NCBI GenBank assembly: GCA_016936535.1
Contig: JAFGXP010000023.1
Span: 41,397-105,396, forward strand
Direction of reading: 5' to 3'
Source of the DNA: Thiotrichales bacterium
GTDB lineage: Bacteria; Pseudomonadota; Gammaproteobacteria; Thiomicrospirales; Thiomicrospiraceae
Length of the DNA stretch: 64,000 nucleotides
Shown here: piece by piece, positions 46,771-57,700 of the stretch
Numbering within the stretch: position 1 is the first letter of the stretch
Layout of the letters: every line of letters starts with the position of its first letter
Program-made: the position numbers and the translations under genes
Notes under the pieces: generated by a model
What the model was told of the DNA's origin: nothing
Database searches by the model: none
What the model saw: the letters and a program-made list of their open reading frames with translations, nothing else

Positions 46771-46849
46771 CCTTTGATAATCTCCAGAAAAGCCCCTCTT
46801 GCCCATCTTAAATCAACTAGAATGACGTTTTTTGTGCTTTGGAGTTGAT

Positions 46850-47689
46850 ATGCTCAGCTATCTTCACGGTTTTCACGCCGGTAATTTTGCCGATGTTCTG
46901 AAACATTTGGTCAGTGTTCAAATTTTGAACTATCTCACCGACAAACCCAAACCGTTGTTTTACCTGGATACTCATGCCGGCAGTGGCGGTTTTGCTTTGC
47001 TCAAAGCGCAAGCGCAAAAGACTCAGGAATACCAAAACGGTATCGGTAAACTTTGGGAAATCTCTGAGCCACTGCCAGCCGCTGTTGCAGATTATCTTGA
47101 ACAAGTTCGTCAGTTTAACCCGCAACCTGAGCTGAAACGCTATCCTGGCTCACCCTGGTTTGCTCAATCTTTATTGCGTGACGAAGACCGCGCCAGCCTA
47201 TTTGAACTGCATCCCAAAGAGTTTGCCGACTGTCACAAGAAATTTAGTAAAGATCGTCGCTTCCGCATCTATCAAGAAGATGGATTCCACGCGTGCATGG
47301 CGCAGTTGCCACCGCGTGAAAAACGCGGCTATGTTTTGATGGACCCACCGTACGAAGTAAAACAAGACTATCGCACCGCGGTTGATACACTGATTCAAGC
47401 CCATAAAAAGTTCGCTACGGGTACCTATGCACTCTGGTATCCGGTGGTTGAACGCTCACGCATTATTCAAATGGAAAAGCGTTTTATCGCCAGCGGCATT
47501 CGCAACATTCAACGTTTTGAATTAGGGATTGCCAGCGACATTCTGCCTGGAATGAACGCCAGCGGCATGATTGTGATCAACCCACCTTGGACCCTGAAGA
47601 GTGCAATGGACGACTGCTTACCCTTTTTAGCCAATGCACTCGGTGATCGTCAAGGCTTTTACCGCAGTGAACAGTTGGTACCGGAATAA
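46850..47689 (+). CDS. rlmJ: 23S rRNA (adenine(2030)-N(6))-methyltransferase RlmJ
   Basis: MLSYLHGFHAGNFADVLKHLVSVQIL, YLDTHAGSGGFAL, YVLMDPPYEVKQDY. Confidence 0.95.
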   Translation: MLSYLHGFHAGNFADVLKHLVSVQILNYLTDKPKPLFYLDTHAGSGGFALLKAQAQKTQEYQNGIGKLWEISEPLPAAVADYLEQVRQFNPQPELKRYPGSPWFAQSLLRDEDRASLFELHPKEFADCHKKFSKDRRFRIYQEDGFHACMAQLPPREKRGYVLMDPPYEVKQDYRTAVDTLIQAHKKFATGTYALWYPVVERSRIIQMEKRFIASGIRNIQRFELGIASDILPGMNASGMIVINPPWTLKSAMDDCLPFLANALGDRQGFYRSEQLVPE

Positions 47690-47712
47690 ACGGTTATCAC
47701 AGCACCCGCGAT

Positions 47713-48033
47713 TTACAAGAGCAAATCGCCAAACCCCCAAACCACAGTGCCGCCAATCACCGTCCAATGCGCCAGCCAAACTTTTTTGCGCTGCCATTTA
47801 GACGGCGATAAATCCGGAATATCATCTTCCGAATCCACCTGGTCTAAGCGCCGATAGAGCAGATCCAGTTCACCGTGCATCAAGGTGTACTCGCTCATAA
47901 GGGCAAAAAGCACCACCAAACTACCAAAACGTGCAAACCAAATCGGTTCTAGCAAGACCCCCAGTAATAATCCCACTACCGCCAAAGCCCAAGCGCTCAA
48001 TAAAAACAGCGTAGCTTGCTTATGTCTCATCAT
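47713..48033 (-). CDS. Small membrane protein of unknown function
   Basis: 106 aa, three hydrophobic segments. Confidence 0.55.
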   Translation of the reverse strand: MMRHKQATLFLLSAWALAVVGLLLGVLLEPIWFARFGSLVVLFALMSEYTLMHGELDLLYRRLDQVDSEDDIPDLSPSKWQRKKVWLAHWTVIGGTVVWGFGDLLL

Positions 48034-48123
48034 GATAACGCTCTTATTTTTGTCGTTGTAAACAAAGCATTTTAGGTAAAAGATTGCTTCGCGGGTGATT
48101 TCTCTCTACAATCGCGCTGTTTT

Positions 48124-48320
48124 TTTAAGGTGCTGCGCGCGCAACGCGCAGTTAAACGGGAAGAACTGTGTAAAACAGACGCTGCCCCCGCAACGGTGAT
48201 AGAGAAAACGGATTAACAGACCATTGGAAGCGATTCCGAGAAGGCAATCCCGAACCGCTCTTCAGCCCGGATACCGGCCTTGAAAAAGGCGTCACCTGCT
48301 CCAACAGGGTGACGCAACCA
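48124..48320 (+). ncRNA. Cobalamin (B12) riboswitch
   Basis: Aptamer hallmarks in order: aaggtgc, ttaaacgggaa, gctgcccccgcaacggtga, agcccggataccggcct; then hairpin gcgtcacctgctccaacagggtgacgc; directly upstream of btuB. Confidence 0.93.
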
Positions 48321-48465
48321 CCGATTGCGGAGGGCAATTGGGCGTGAATTTTTTCGGTTTCTCGGGCGCGGCCTTTCTTTTAGACTTGACTGCATCTTTG
48401 CCGTTTTAAACCAACGACCCTTTTTGCCTTCTGATAGATTCTGCATCTATTAAGAAGGATTTCAT

Positions 48466-50274
48466 ATGCAACTTACCCCCTTAAAAACGGCGCTTTTTAG
48501 CGCAACGTTTTTACCGGCTGCTGTTCTGGCAACCGATTTAACGCCTGTATTAGTCACCGCCAACCAACAGACGCAATCCTTAGCGCACATTACCGTCGAC
48601 AGCGTGATAATCGATTCGGCAACCCTACAAGCCAAACACTACACAACCCTGCTTGATGCGCTGCGTGAAGTTCCAGGCATCAGCTTTACTCGCAATGGTC
48701 CAACGGGTACCAGTACCAGCCTCTTTCTTCGTGGCTCGAACAACAATCGTACCCTTGTGCTGCTGGATGGCGTTCGTTTAAACGACCCCGCCAGTACCAA
48801 TGGCGCAAACTTCACCAGCATTTCGTTAAACAACATTGAACGTATCGAAATCATTAAGGGGGCCCAGTCCGGCGTTTGGGGCGCGGATGCGGCTGCAGGC
48901 GTCATCAACCTCATTAGTAAAAAAACTCCAGGCCAAAAACTGCAGCTGGAAAGCGGCGCTTACCAAACCCGTAAAGGCGCTTATAACGGCCAATTTCTTT
49001 TTGGCCAAGAACAACAACACAGCCTGCGTCTCGGCGCAGAACGTCTGCTGAGTGACGGTTTCACGGCTCAGGTTCCTGAAGGCGGCGATATCGACACCTA
49101 TGAAGCCGATGGCATCGCCCAAACCCATCTGAATGCTCAACTGGATTTTGCCCTGGATAATAACCAACGCCTGATTCTCAGTCACAACCACACCGACACC
49201 TATGGCGAATACGATGGCTTTAAAGCACCCGACTCACAAAAACGCTATCAAAATCGTACCGGGTTAAGCACTCTTATTTGGCGAAATCCACAACATGAAG
49301 TGCGCCTAGAGCAGTCACGTTTTATTAGCGAACAATTAGACGAAGGCAATCCGGACCATGTGACAGGTTTGACTCAAGCACTGAACCTAAAGCAACAGCT
49401 AGGACAATGGGTACTGGGCGCTAACTACACACGCAATCAAGCCGACTCGAATAAATACAGCTGGAGCCAAGGGCAGAATCAGCAGCTCAGCGGTCGCAGT
49501 CATAGCCACGCTTTATTTAGCACTTATGCCCATCAACTGGGCGCATGGCAGTTTAACGAAGCCCTGCGTTGGGATCATTTCGACAGCTTTGGCAGCCAAT
49601 TCACCGGAAAATTCGGTGCCAGCTATGCCTTTAACACGCAACACCGTCTGAGCGCCAACTTTGGCACTGCCTTTAATGCGCCATCGTTAATTCAAATCAT
49701 CAATCCATTTGGGGCGCCCAATTCCGATTTGGAACCTGAAAAAACCCGTGAGGCCAGCTTGAGCTATCAGTGGCGCAGTCTAAGCCTTACCTATTTCGAT
49801 AAAAACGTTCGCAATTTGATTGATGGCGAATTCGGTGCCGATGGCTACCGTTTTTTAAACATTGACGGCACGACACAAATTAAAGGCGTTGAGCTGGGTT
49901 GGCAACATCGCGTAAATTCACTCGATTTACAGCTTAACTACACCCATTTGCAAAGTAAAACGGCAAACGGTGAACCCTTGGCTCGACGCCCTAAAGATCA
50001 AGTAAATTTGGCTATCAACTGGTTTATCGACCCTCAATGGGATCTCAACCTGCACGCGCTTTATATTGGAGAGCGCCGTCCTAGCGCCTTTGATGGTCTG
50101 GCCAAAAGCACCCAATATTATGCCGTGGTCAACAGCGTACTCAACTACCAAGCCAATCAGCAAACACAACTTTATCTCAAACTTGATAATCTGTTTAACC
50201 AGCGTTACCAAGTGGTTGATGGTTTTGCCACCGCAGAACGCAGCGCCTATTTAGGTGTGAATCATGCTTTTTAA
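48466..50274 (+). CDS. btuB: TonB-dependent vitamin B12 receptor BtuB
   Basis: 602 aa; TonB-box-like LTPVLVTA, plug domain LLDALREVPGISFTRNG...LFLRGSNNNRTLVLLDGVRLND, C-terminal aromatic; downstream of the B12 riboswitch. Confidence 0.93.
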   Translation: MQLTPLKTALFSATFLPAAVLATDLTPVLVTANQQTQSLAHITVDSVIIDSATLQAKHYTTLLDALREVPGISFTRNGPTGTSTSLFLRGSNNNRTLVLLDGVRLNDPASTNGANFTSISLNNIERIEIIKGAQSGVWGADAAAGVINLISKKTPGQKLQLESGAYQTRKGAYNGQFLFGQEQQHSLRLGAERLLSDGFTAQVPEGGDIDTYEADGIAQTHLNAQLDFALDNNQRLILSHNHTDTYGEYDGFKAPDSQKRYQNRTGLSTLIWRNPQHEVRLEQSRFISEQLDEGNPDHVTGLTQALNLKQQLGQWVLGANYTRNQADSNKYSWSQGQNQQLSGRSHSHALFSTYAHQLGAWQFNEALRWDHFDSFGSQFTGKFGASYAFNTQHRLSANFGTAFNAPSLIQIINPFGAPNSDLEPEKTREASLSYQWRSLSLTYFDKNVRNLIDGEFGADGYRFLNIDGTTQIKGVELGWQHRVNSLDLQLNYTHLQSKTANGEPLARRPKDQVNLAINWFIDPQWDLNLHALYIGERRPSAFDGLAKSTQYYAVVNSVLNYQANQQTQLYLKLDNLFNQRYQVVDGFATAERSAYLGVNHAF

Positions 50275-50283
50275 GGATCACCA

Positions 50284-51771
50284 ATGACCCACACCCTAAT
50301 GGTTCAAGGCTGCACCTCCGATGCCGGCAAAAGCACCCTTGTCGCGGGCTTGTGCCGAGCCTTGGTTCGGCGAGGGTTACACCTTGCCCCCTTTAAACCG
50401 CAAAACATGGCGCTTAACAGTGCCGTTACGCCCGATGGCGGTGAAATCGGTCGTGCTCAAGCTTTACAAGCCATGGCCGCTAAAGTCCCCTTGTCGGTTC
50501 ACATGAATCCGGTACTGCTTAAACCCAACAGCGATACCGGCGCGCAAGTGATTTTGCAAGGTCAGGCGATTGGCAACTTAAATGCCATGGACTACCACGC
50601 CTATAAACCCAAGGCCGCACAAGCCGTCTTTGAGTCATTTGCGCTTCTCGCCCAGCAATATCCCTTCATTCTCGTGGAGGGCGCCGGCAGTCCAGCCGAG
50701 ATTAATTTGCGCCAAAACGACATTGCCAATATGGGCTTTGCCGAAGCCATAGATTGCCCAGTGATTTTGATTGCCGACATTGACAAGGGCGGCGTCTTTG
50801 CCCACATTATTGGCACCTTAGCCTGCCTATCCCCCACGGAACAAAACCGCATTCAAGGCTTTGTCATCAACCGATTTCGCGGCGATTTGGCTCTACTTAA
50901 AGACGGTTTAGACTGGCTTGAAGCGCAAACCGGTAAGCCGGTGTTAGGGGTACTGCCCTATCTACACGGTTTGCATCTGGATGCAGAAGATGCGATTTCA
51001 ACCGAAATCATTGACAAAAAAACGCCTCTCTTTACCGTGATTGCGCCTTTATTGCCGCACCTTTCGAACCACACCGATTTTGACCCGCTCATACAGCACC
51101 CACAGGTCAATTTTCGGTGGATTCCATATGGGGAGGCCATTCCACCAGCTGATTTAGTTCTCTTGCCTGGCTCCAAAAACGTGCTTATGGATTTAGCATG
51201 GTTGCGCACGCAAGGGTGGGAAAGCCATCTGCAAAAACATCTGCGCTACGGCGGCAAATTAATTGGCATTTGCGGTGGCTTACAAATGCTTGGGCAAACA
51301 CTGCATGACCCGCTGCAACTGGAATCGGATACTGCCCAACCGCAACCGGGACTCGGATGGCTCCCCTTAAAGACCGTCTATCAATCCGGCAAACAGCTCC
51401 GGCAGCGCCAAGCCACTTTGCATCTCCCTGGTCAAAACCAAGCGGTGCCGATAATCGGCTATGAAATCCATCAAGGAAAAACTCAACCGCTCGAGAATGC
51501 CAAATTTGACCGAGCGCTTCAATTCGACAGTGGCGAATGGGAAGGCTATCTGAGCGCCGACCAACAAATTTTTGCCACCTATCTTCATGGCCTTTTTGAC
51601 CATCCTCTGGCGCTGCAAGCCTTATTAAATTGGGCCGGCTTAACCGAAAGCAGCCCCTTTGATCTCAATCAAATGCGCGAAGCACAACTCGAGCGCCTCG
51701 CCGATACCTTAGAACAGCATCTGGACATGCCTGCCCTGCTGAATTTACTCAAGGCCCCAGTGAATGTTTAA
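50284..51771 (+). CDS. cobQ: Cobyric acid synthase (adenosylcobyric acid synthase, glutamine-hydrolysing)
   Basis: 495 aa; [60 protein letters not shown] amidotransferase motif. Confidence 0.97.
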   Translation: MTHTLMVQGCTSDAGKSTLVAGLCRALVRRGLHLAPFKPQNMALNSAVTPDGGEIGRAQALQAMAAKVPLSVHMNPVLLKPNSDTGAQVILQGQAIGNLNAMDYHAYKPKAAQAVFESFALLAQQYPFILVEGAGSPAEINLRQNDIANMGFAEAIDCPVILIADIDKGGVFAHIIGTLACLSPTEQNRIQGFVINRFRGDLALLKDGLDWLEAQTGKPVLGVLPYLHGLHLDAEDAISTEIIDKKTPLFTVIAPLLPHLSNHTDFDPLIQHPQVNFRWIPYGEAIPPADLVLLPGSKNVLMDLAWLRTQGWESHLQKHLRYGGKLIGICGGLQMLGQTLHDPLQLESDTAQPQPGLGWLPLKTVYQSGKQLRQRQATLHLPGQNQAVPIIGYEIHQGKTQPLENAKFDRALQFDSGEWEGYLSADQQIFATYLHGLFDHPLALQALLNWAGLTESSPFDLNQMREAQLERLADTLEQHLDMPALLNLLKAPVNV

Positions 51772-51839
51772 CCGGCGGAACCGGCACAAAATCCTATACA
51801 ATAGCTATACACAAATTCACTACAGTATAAGGATTCGCC

Positions 51840-52241
51840 ATGACTTCTCTGCACACTTGGCTGGGCCATCTTGGCCTAATTCCCTTTCTAGCCCTTGCTC
51901 TAGCACCGCTGTTTGAGCTAAAAGAAGCAACACTGTGGCTGGGCACCTATGCCGCCTTAATTATTAGCTTTCTGGCCGGCACCCTTTGGCAACACAGCGT
52001 ACAACAAGCTGCCCGCCCTATCGCCTTGGCGTCCAATATCATCATGATACTTAGCTGGTTGACGTTGCTGCTTATTGAACAATTCGGTGCATTTCTCGCC
52101 CTTTCACTGCTGCTTTGGCTACTCTGGCGTATCGAAAAACCCTTACTTTGCTTTCCAAGCCCTTATTTCACTCTTCGCCAACGCCTGACAATCGTAGCGG
52201 CATTGAGTCTATTTTTTGCGGAATGGATCCGCTTTGTTTAA
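51840..52241 (+). CDS. DUF3429-like membrane protein
   Basis: 133 aa; LGLIPFLALALAPL...WLGTYAALIISFLAGTLWQ. Confidence 0.7.
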   Translation: MTSLHTWLGHLGLIPFLALALAPLFELKEATLWLGTYAALIISFLAGTLWQHSVQQAARPIALASNIIMILSWLTLLLIEQFGAFLALSLLLWLLWRIEKPLLCFPSPYFTLRQRLTIVAALSLFFAEWIRFV

Positions 52242-52250
52242 GGAATTGCT

Positions 52251-52904
52251 ATGACTCAACACGCAGAAAAAACCGTTTTTAATAACCTTGACGCCTTGGA
52301 GCTGCCCCAAAAAATTCAGCTCATCAACGCCTGCACCGGCATTAAACCGGCCAATTTACTCGGCAGCCAAAATGCCAATGGCCAAACCAATCTCGCGCTC
52401 TTCAGCTCAGTGGTTCATCTCGGCAGCAATCCCCCGCTCATTGGTCTGGTATTACGCCCGGATAACGGCCATCGCCACAGCTATCAAAATATGCTGCAAA
52501 CCGGAGTTTACAGCCTCAATGCAGTCGATGCAGTCTGGAGCGACAAAGCCCATCACACCGCGGCTAACTTTCTTATTGAACAATCCGAGTTTGAGCAAGT
52601 CGGGCTAAGCACCCATTACTATCCCAACTTTGCAGCTCCCTTTGTAGCCGAATCCCCACTGCATATTGGGCTCAAATTCGTGCAAGAAATCCCCATCCCT
52701 CTCAATCAAACCCGCCTCCTGATTGGCGAAGTACAACTGCTTGCCGTGAACCAAAACGCACTCGATTCCGAAGGACGGATCAACCTTCAAACGCTCAACA
52801 TCAGCGGCATTAGCGGCCTTGATAGCTACTACCAACTTCAACGCAGCGCACTCTACCCCATGCCCAAAACTGACGAAAAACCCAACAACTTACTGAACGC
52901 ATAG
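52251..52904 (+). CDS. Flavin reductase-like FMN-binding domain protein
   Basis: 217 aa; NLALFSSVVHLGSNPPLIGLVLRPDNGHRHSYQNMLQTGVYSLNAVDA. Confidence 0.75.
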   Translation: MTQHAEKTVFNNLDALELPQKIQLINACTGIKPANLLGSQNANGQTNLALFSSVVHLGSNPPLIGLVLRPDNGHRHSYQNMLQTGVYSLNAVDAVWSDKAHHTAANFLIEQSEFEQVGLSTHYYPNFAAPFVAESPLHIGLKFVQEIPIPLNQTRLLIGEVQLLAVNQNALDSEGRINLQTLNISGISGLDSYYQLQRSALYPMPKTDEKPNNLLNA

Positions 52905-53046
52905 AACGTAAAGTCATTTCAAAAAGAATGCGAGACGTAATGAAATGCCCATTTCAATGGCATGGGCACCTAATTATGCATAGATAAAATAAGGGTAAGA
53001 AGTAAACCGTATTCCCCGAGTGCTAGCCTGAATAACCTCTACTGTT

Positions 53047-54705
53047 TCAATAGAGATAAGTCACGCTTCCCCAGAGTATTGGCGTTGAATCAGCGGCATT
53101 CAAATCGGATGGACGATTATTACTTAAACGCCATGCTGCTGTTAACTCTGCTTTCCAATTTTGTTTAAAGTAGCGTAAACCAATACCTGCACCACTTATA
53201 TCAGTCGTTTTATTACCGCCGATTGTGGTGGTTTTATTCAGAGTGCTGCTACCAAAGTCATAGAAGGCATAGGGCATGAAATCTTTGTTGATCGCATATC
53301 GTAATTCTAACTGGCTAAACCAACCAATATCACCATAACCCTCTCCAACTGGGTAAGCGCGAACAGCATTAATCCCACCGATACCAAAATCTTCGGAAGA
53401 GTCTAAATTTTTAGTACTCCATTGACCACTAGCCCGAACATATAAGCTCGCCTTATCGGTAAGATATTGTAAACGCACTAAGTCGAGAGTCAGTTTGCCA
53501 AAATCACCGTTTGTATTATTGGTATCCGCTTTTTTAAGAGCGTCATTAAGCGACAAAGTCCCCTGTGTCCAAGCAATGGTGCCAAAACTAATGCCACCTC
53601 CAAACAGGGTATCCCGATGATCGAAATTGATTGTTAAAGGTAAGCTATTACTGCTTTTATTGTTGGTGTCTGTTCCTACTTGCAAACGATCATTTAGGTC
53701 TTTATGTTGTACTGAAACGCCAATACCCACGTTGGTCTTTTGGCTTCGAATCAGGGCGTAACTTAACCCTACTGACAAGACATCAGCCGTTCCCTGTGCG
53801 CCTAAATTACTAAACTCTTTACCAAGTTCGTAAGCCGTACGTGAATAACTAAAGTTGGCTTTTAAGCCATCGCCTGTTACCGGCATTTGATAACCGATAC
53901 CCCCAAACCACATGCTTTGGTTGGTATAGATCGCATTTAGATTAATTTGATGACCCAGTTTATAAGGGTTATTCAAATTAACGCTTGCCAATAATCGATT
54001 TTCACCCGTATAACGGTTACCAAAATTGTCAATACCTAAGCTGGCGTTTACGGGATTAACACGTTTAATATCGACAATTAAATCACCCGCACCAATTGTC
54101 GTACTCGGTTGCATGGTGGCACTGGTTTGAATGCCGGGTTGATCACTGAGTAATAGGGTCGCTCTTTCTAATGACTCACTGCGAATCGCATCCCCCTTTT
54201 TTAGCTTCAATAGAAAAGCGCCTGCTTGATTGCTAAATAACGGGATATCACCCGTTGTGATCACATTGCCATACTGTCCTTCTAATAAGGTAATGGCTAA
54301 TTCGCCATTGCCTAAAGACTGCTGGGGAATATAGGCACGAGCAAAAGGGTAACCCGCATTGCGATAATATTGGCTAATTTCATCAGCAATCGCTCTAATC
54401 CCCGCAAAGTCATGCATTTGATCCAAGTGCACACTCAATACAGCTTGTTCAAGCTCTTCAGTCGTAATACTGTTGTTTCCTGTAATTCTAATCTTGTTCA
54501 GCTTAACCTTGGGCCCACCTGGTTCAACATGACTTCCTAAGGCAGGAACAATGATGCTCAACTCATCCGTTTTAGGAATATCGAACGGTTTTTGCTGTAA
54601 TTGCTGCAGTGTTTGACCTGCATCAGGTGCCGCCGCTAGCACTTGACTAGCGGTCAATACCAACGTTACAGAAGTGGCTATTCGTGTTTTTTTCATAACG
54701 CTCAT
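53047..54705 (-). CDS. ShlB/FhaC/HecB family two-partner secretion outer-membrane transporter (TpsB)
   Basis: POTRA-like KVKLNKIRITGNNSITTEELEQAV, FhaC-type IRAIADEISQYYRNAGYPFARAYIPQQ, VRAYPVGEGYGD L6 motif, C-terminal barrel strand; AGGAA Shine-Dalgarno before ATG at 54705. Confidence 0.93.
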   Translation of the reverse strand: MSVMKKTRIATSVTLVLTASQVLAAAPDAGQTLQQLQQKPFDIPKTDELSIIVPALGSHVEPGGPKVKLNKIRITGNNSITTEELEQAVLSVHLDQMHDFAGIRAIADEISQYYRNAGYPFARAYIPQQSLGNGELAITLLEGQYGNVITTGDIPLFSNQAGAFLLKLKKGDAIRSESLERATLLLSDQPGIQTSATMQPSTTIGAGDLIVDIKRVNPVNASLGIDNFGNRYTGENRLLASVNLNNPYKLGHQINLNAIYTNQSMWFGGIGYQMPVTGDGLKANFSYSRTAYELGKEFSNLGAQGTADVLSVGLSYALIRSQKTNVGIGVSVQHKDLNDRLQVGTDTNNKSSNSLPLTINFDHRDTLFGGGISFGTIAWTQGTLSLNDALKKADTNNTNGDFGKLTLDLVRLQYLTDKASLYVRASGQWSTKNLDSSEDFGIGGINAVRAYPVGEGYGDIGWFSQLELRYAINKDFMPYAFYDFGSSTLNKTTTIGGNKTTDISGAGIGLRYFKQNWKAELTAAWRLSNNRPSDLNAADSTPILWGSVTYLY

Positions 54706-54730
54706 GCTCGTTAATTCCTGCTTTTTTTTG

Positions 54731-57700
54731 TTATTCATTGTTATCTGAACCCGTGTTAATACCACCATTCACCACACTCACACGCATAAAGCCCGAAGCA
54801 TCAATGCCTGAAGTACCACTATTCGTCGTTGACGATTTGGCGTTATTGTTTACATCATCACTATGAGTAGATGGCGTATCGGCTACCTCCACGAAGACTA
54901 AACCACCACTCACACCATTGGTACCGACATTGGCTGCATCATCACCAACGATTGGCGTCGTTGCTACAAAAACAGAGGCAATCCCTGTCGGATCAATCCC
55001 TACGGGTTGTACGGGGATTTGTGCCGCTGAACCACGCGCTACGTCAGCAGCCGTAGCCTCTGCCTTACCGACAAATCGTAAACTGTTCACATCTCGCGTT
55101 GCCACAGTAACAATTTTCGAAGCACCAATCACAACGTCTTTCGCAACGAAACTCATCGCCCCATCAAATTGATTAGCTGTGTTATCCAGCGTCACATCTT
55201 TGTCTTCAGCCGTGAGCGCGGTTGTGCCTGCAACCGTTAAGGCGCCTGTCTGTGTGACATCGCCTGTACTGGTGATGGCGAGGTTGCCACCCACACTGGT
55301 GGCACCGAAGCGGGTTGTGCCCGTGCTGTTGGTGACAAGATTGCCTGTGCTGCTGCCTGATACCACCAGATCACCGCCTGCACTCATGCCGCTGTTACCG
55401 ATTGAAGTTACGGCGGCGTTTAAGGCGTTTTTATCCGTGATGTTGATGTCTTTGCCTGTAGCGCTGACAGTACCAACGAAGTCGTTGTCGGCATTGGCAA
55501 GGGTGACGTCATAATCCGTTGCTGGATTCGCCGAAGATTGCGCTACCCAACTACTTGTTCCAACAGAAACAATCGATGTTCCAGCGTTTTGAGTAATATT
55601 TCCGCCACGACTGATTACTTGGGTTGTACCTGTTGTATTTAAGTTACCCAAAACGACACCATCGGTTAGATCGGTGATGTTGCTATTACCACCAACCGTT
55701 ATCACGCCCGCAGACGATTGGCTAAAGCTATTGCTCACGGTTAGGTTGCCCGTTGTGCTCAAAGAGCCATTGGTTTGCGCCAAATCTGCCGCTGTGATAT
55801 TGCCCATACTATTGATACTTCCACCATTTTGGGTCAACTCTGTCAGATTAATACCGCCTGTTCCAACCACTAAACTACCGTTAGTTTGCGTTAGATTGCC
55901 GCCCACTGCATCGTTTGCGCCCATTAGGCTGTCAATATTCACCGCTTGGCTTGCGTTTGCGGGTGCTGTCACGTTCGTTGTGTTAAAGCTGACGATTACA
56001 TCCGATGGTAAAACCACATTGGCGACGTTGCTTAAATCAGGTACAGCACCACCCGCCCAGTTAGCAGGGTCAAACCAGTTTCCACCCGTTGTTGGACCAA
56101 CCCATGTGACAGAATTTAAGCGCGTAATATCCGCTGTAGTGCTCACTGGGCTGTTAGCTAAGATATAGTTACCTGCGTCTGTTCCACCCAGTGTGAAATC
56201 TGTGATGTTGACGACTTTACCTTCGCCAGCGTTTTTATCGCTGAAATTACCTGTGGCGGTAGCGACCGTGAGGTTATCGCCGCTAACCATACCTGTGAAG
56301 CCTGCGGTGTTAGTGACGAGCGTTGCTGTCGCATTACCATCGTAAGTTTTGTTGTTGGCGGTAATGCCCGTAACACCACTGATGCTGGCTTTGCTGATAT
56401 TGGCTGTTGTGCTGGCGGTATCGCTCGCTAAGGTGTAGTTGCCTGCATCTGTGCCAGCCAAGCTAATGCCAGTTACATTCACTGTTTTACCATCGGCGGC
56501 GTTTTTGTCCATGAACGCGCCTGTGGCATCGGCGACACTGAGGCTGTCGCCTTTAACCATGCCATTGAATTGAACGCTGTCTTTGTTCAGGCTGGCGCTG
56601 GTACTACCATCATAGAACTTATTCGATGCAGTAATACCCGTAACCGCACTAATGCTGGCTTTAGTAATATCCGCCGTTGTGCTGGCTGTGTTGCTAGCTA
56701 AGGTGTAGTTACCTGCATCGGTGCCACCCAAGGTAATGCCAGTTACATTCACTGTTTTGCCATCGGCGGCGTTTTTATCACTAAAATTGCCTGTCGCTGT
56801 GGCCACACTTAGACTATCGCCCGTTACCATACCTGTAAAACCAGCACTAGTGGTGACGAGCATAGCGCTCCTATTTCCATCGTAAGTTTTATTATTTGCG
56901 ACAATATTTGTAACCGCACTAATACTGGCTTTAGTAATATCCGCCTTTGAACTTAACGCACCGACTGAGTAGTTATCCGCATCTGCACCAGATAAGCTTA
57001 GTCCAGTAACATTGACTGTCTTACCTGTACCGACGTTTTTATCGACAAAACTGCCGACGGCTGTGCCATTCAAGCGAACCGAGTCAGTGCTAACCACACC
57101 CGTTAAACTGGCTGTGCCTGTTAAGTTGGCTAGCGTATTGGCATCATAGACCTTATCACTCGCTGTTATTCCTGTAATACTTAAGGCTTTCTTACTAATA
57201 TCCGCTGTTAATCCTGTTTGCTGAATCAGGTTGTAGTTAGCGGCATCAGCTCCCGTCAGCATATTGCCTGTCACTGTGACTGCTTTAGCTGTGCCGACGT
57301 TTTTATCCGCCACGCTGGCAATCGCTGCTCCACTCACAGACACGCTATCATTAGCTAAAGCGCTCACTGTTGCTGTGCCTGTTAAGCCGATGCTGGTATT
57401 GCCGTCGTACACTTTATCGGTGGCGCTAAGTCCTGTCACGGTTAGATTGGCTTTAGTAATATCCGCTGCTAATCCTGTTGCTTGTACTAGGTTGTAGTTA
57501 TCCGCATCAGCTCCCGTTAGCGTATTGCCTGTCACTGTAACTGTTTTGCCTGTACCGACGTTTTTGTCCGAAAAACGACCTACAGCCGTTCCGACTAAAG
57601 ACACACTATCATTGGCTAGGGCTGTTACCCTTGCTGTGCCTGTTAAACTGGCTGTGCTAGTGGCATCGTAAACCTTACTGTTGGCAGTTAAACCCGTCAC

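Noticed and set aside
48220-48304. Possible kissing loop between TTGGA (48224-48228) in the B12 aptamer and TCCAA in the 3' hairpin loop
   Set aside because: TTGGA can instead sit in the stem TTGGAA-GCGA-TTCCGA with a GNRA tetraloop, so the 5-nt complementarity may be coincidental; not claimed without folding or covariation
48152-48446. Minus-strand ORFs of 61 and 77 aa over the btuB leader
   Set aside because: Overlap the B12 riboswitch aptamer; no protein-family features
55674-56168. 164-aa plus-strand ORF (and others such as 59480-59962, 59322-59702, 62954-63535) inside tpsA
   Set aside because: Antisense to the well-supported 3006-aa TpsA ORF; low-complexity Leu/Pro/Val composition mirrors the repeat codons and there is no family signature
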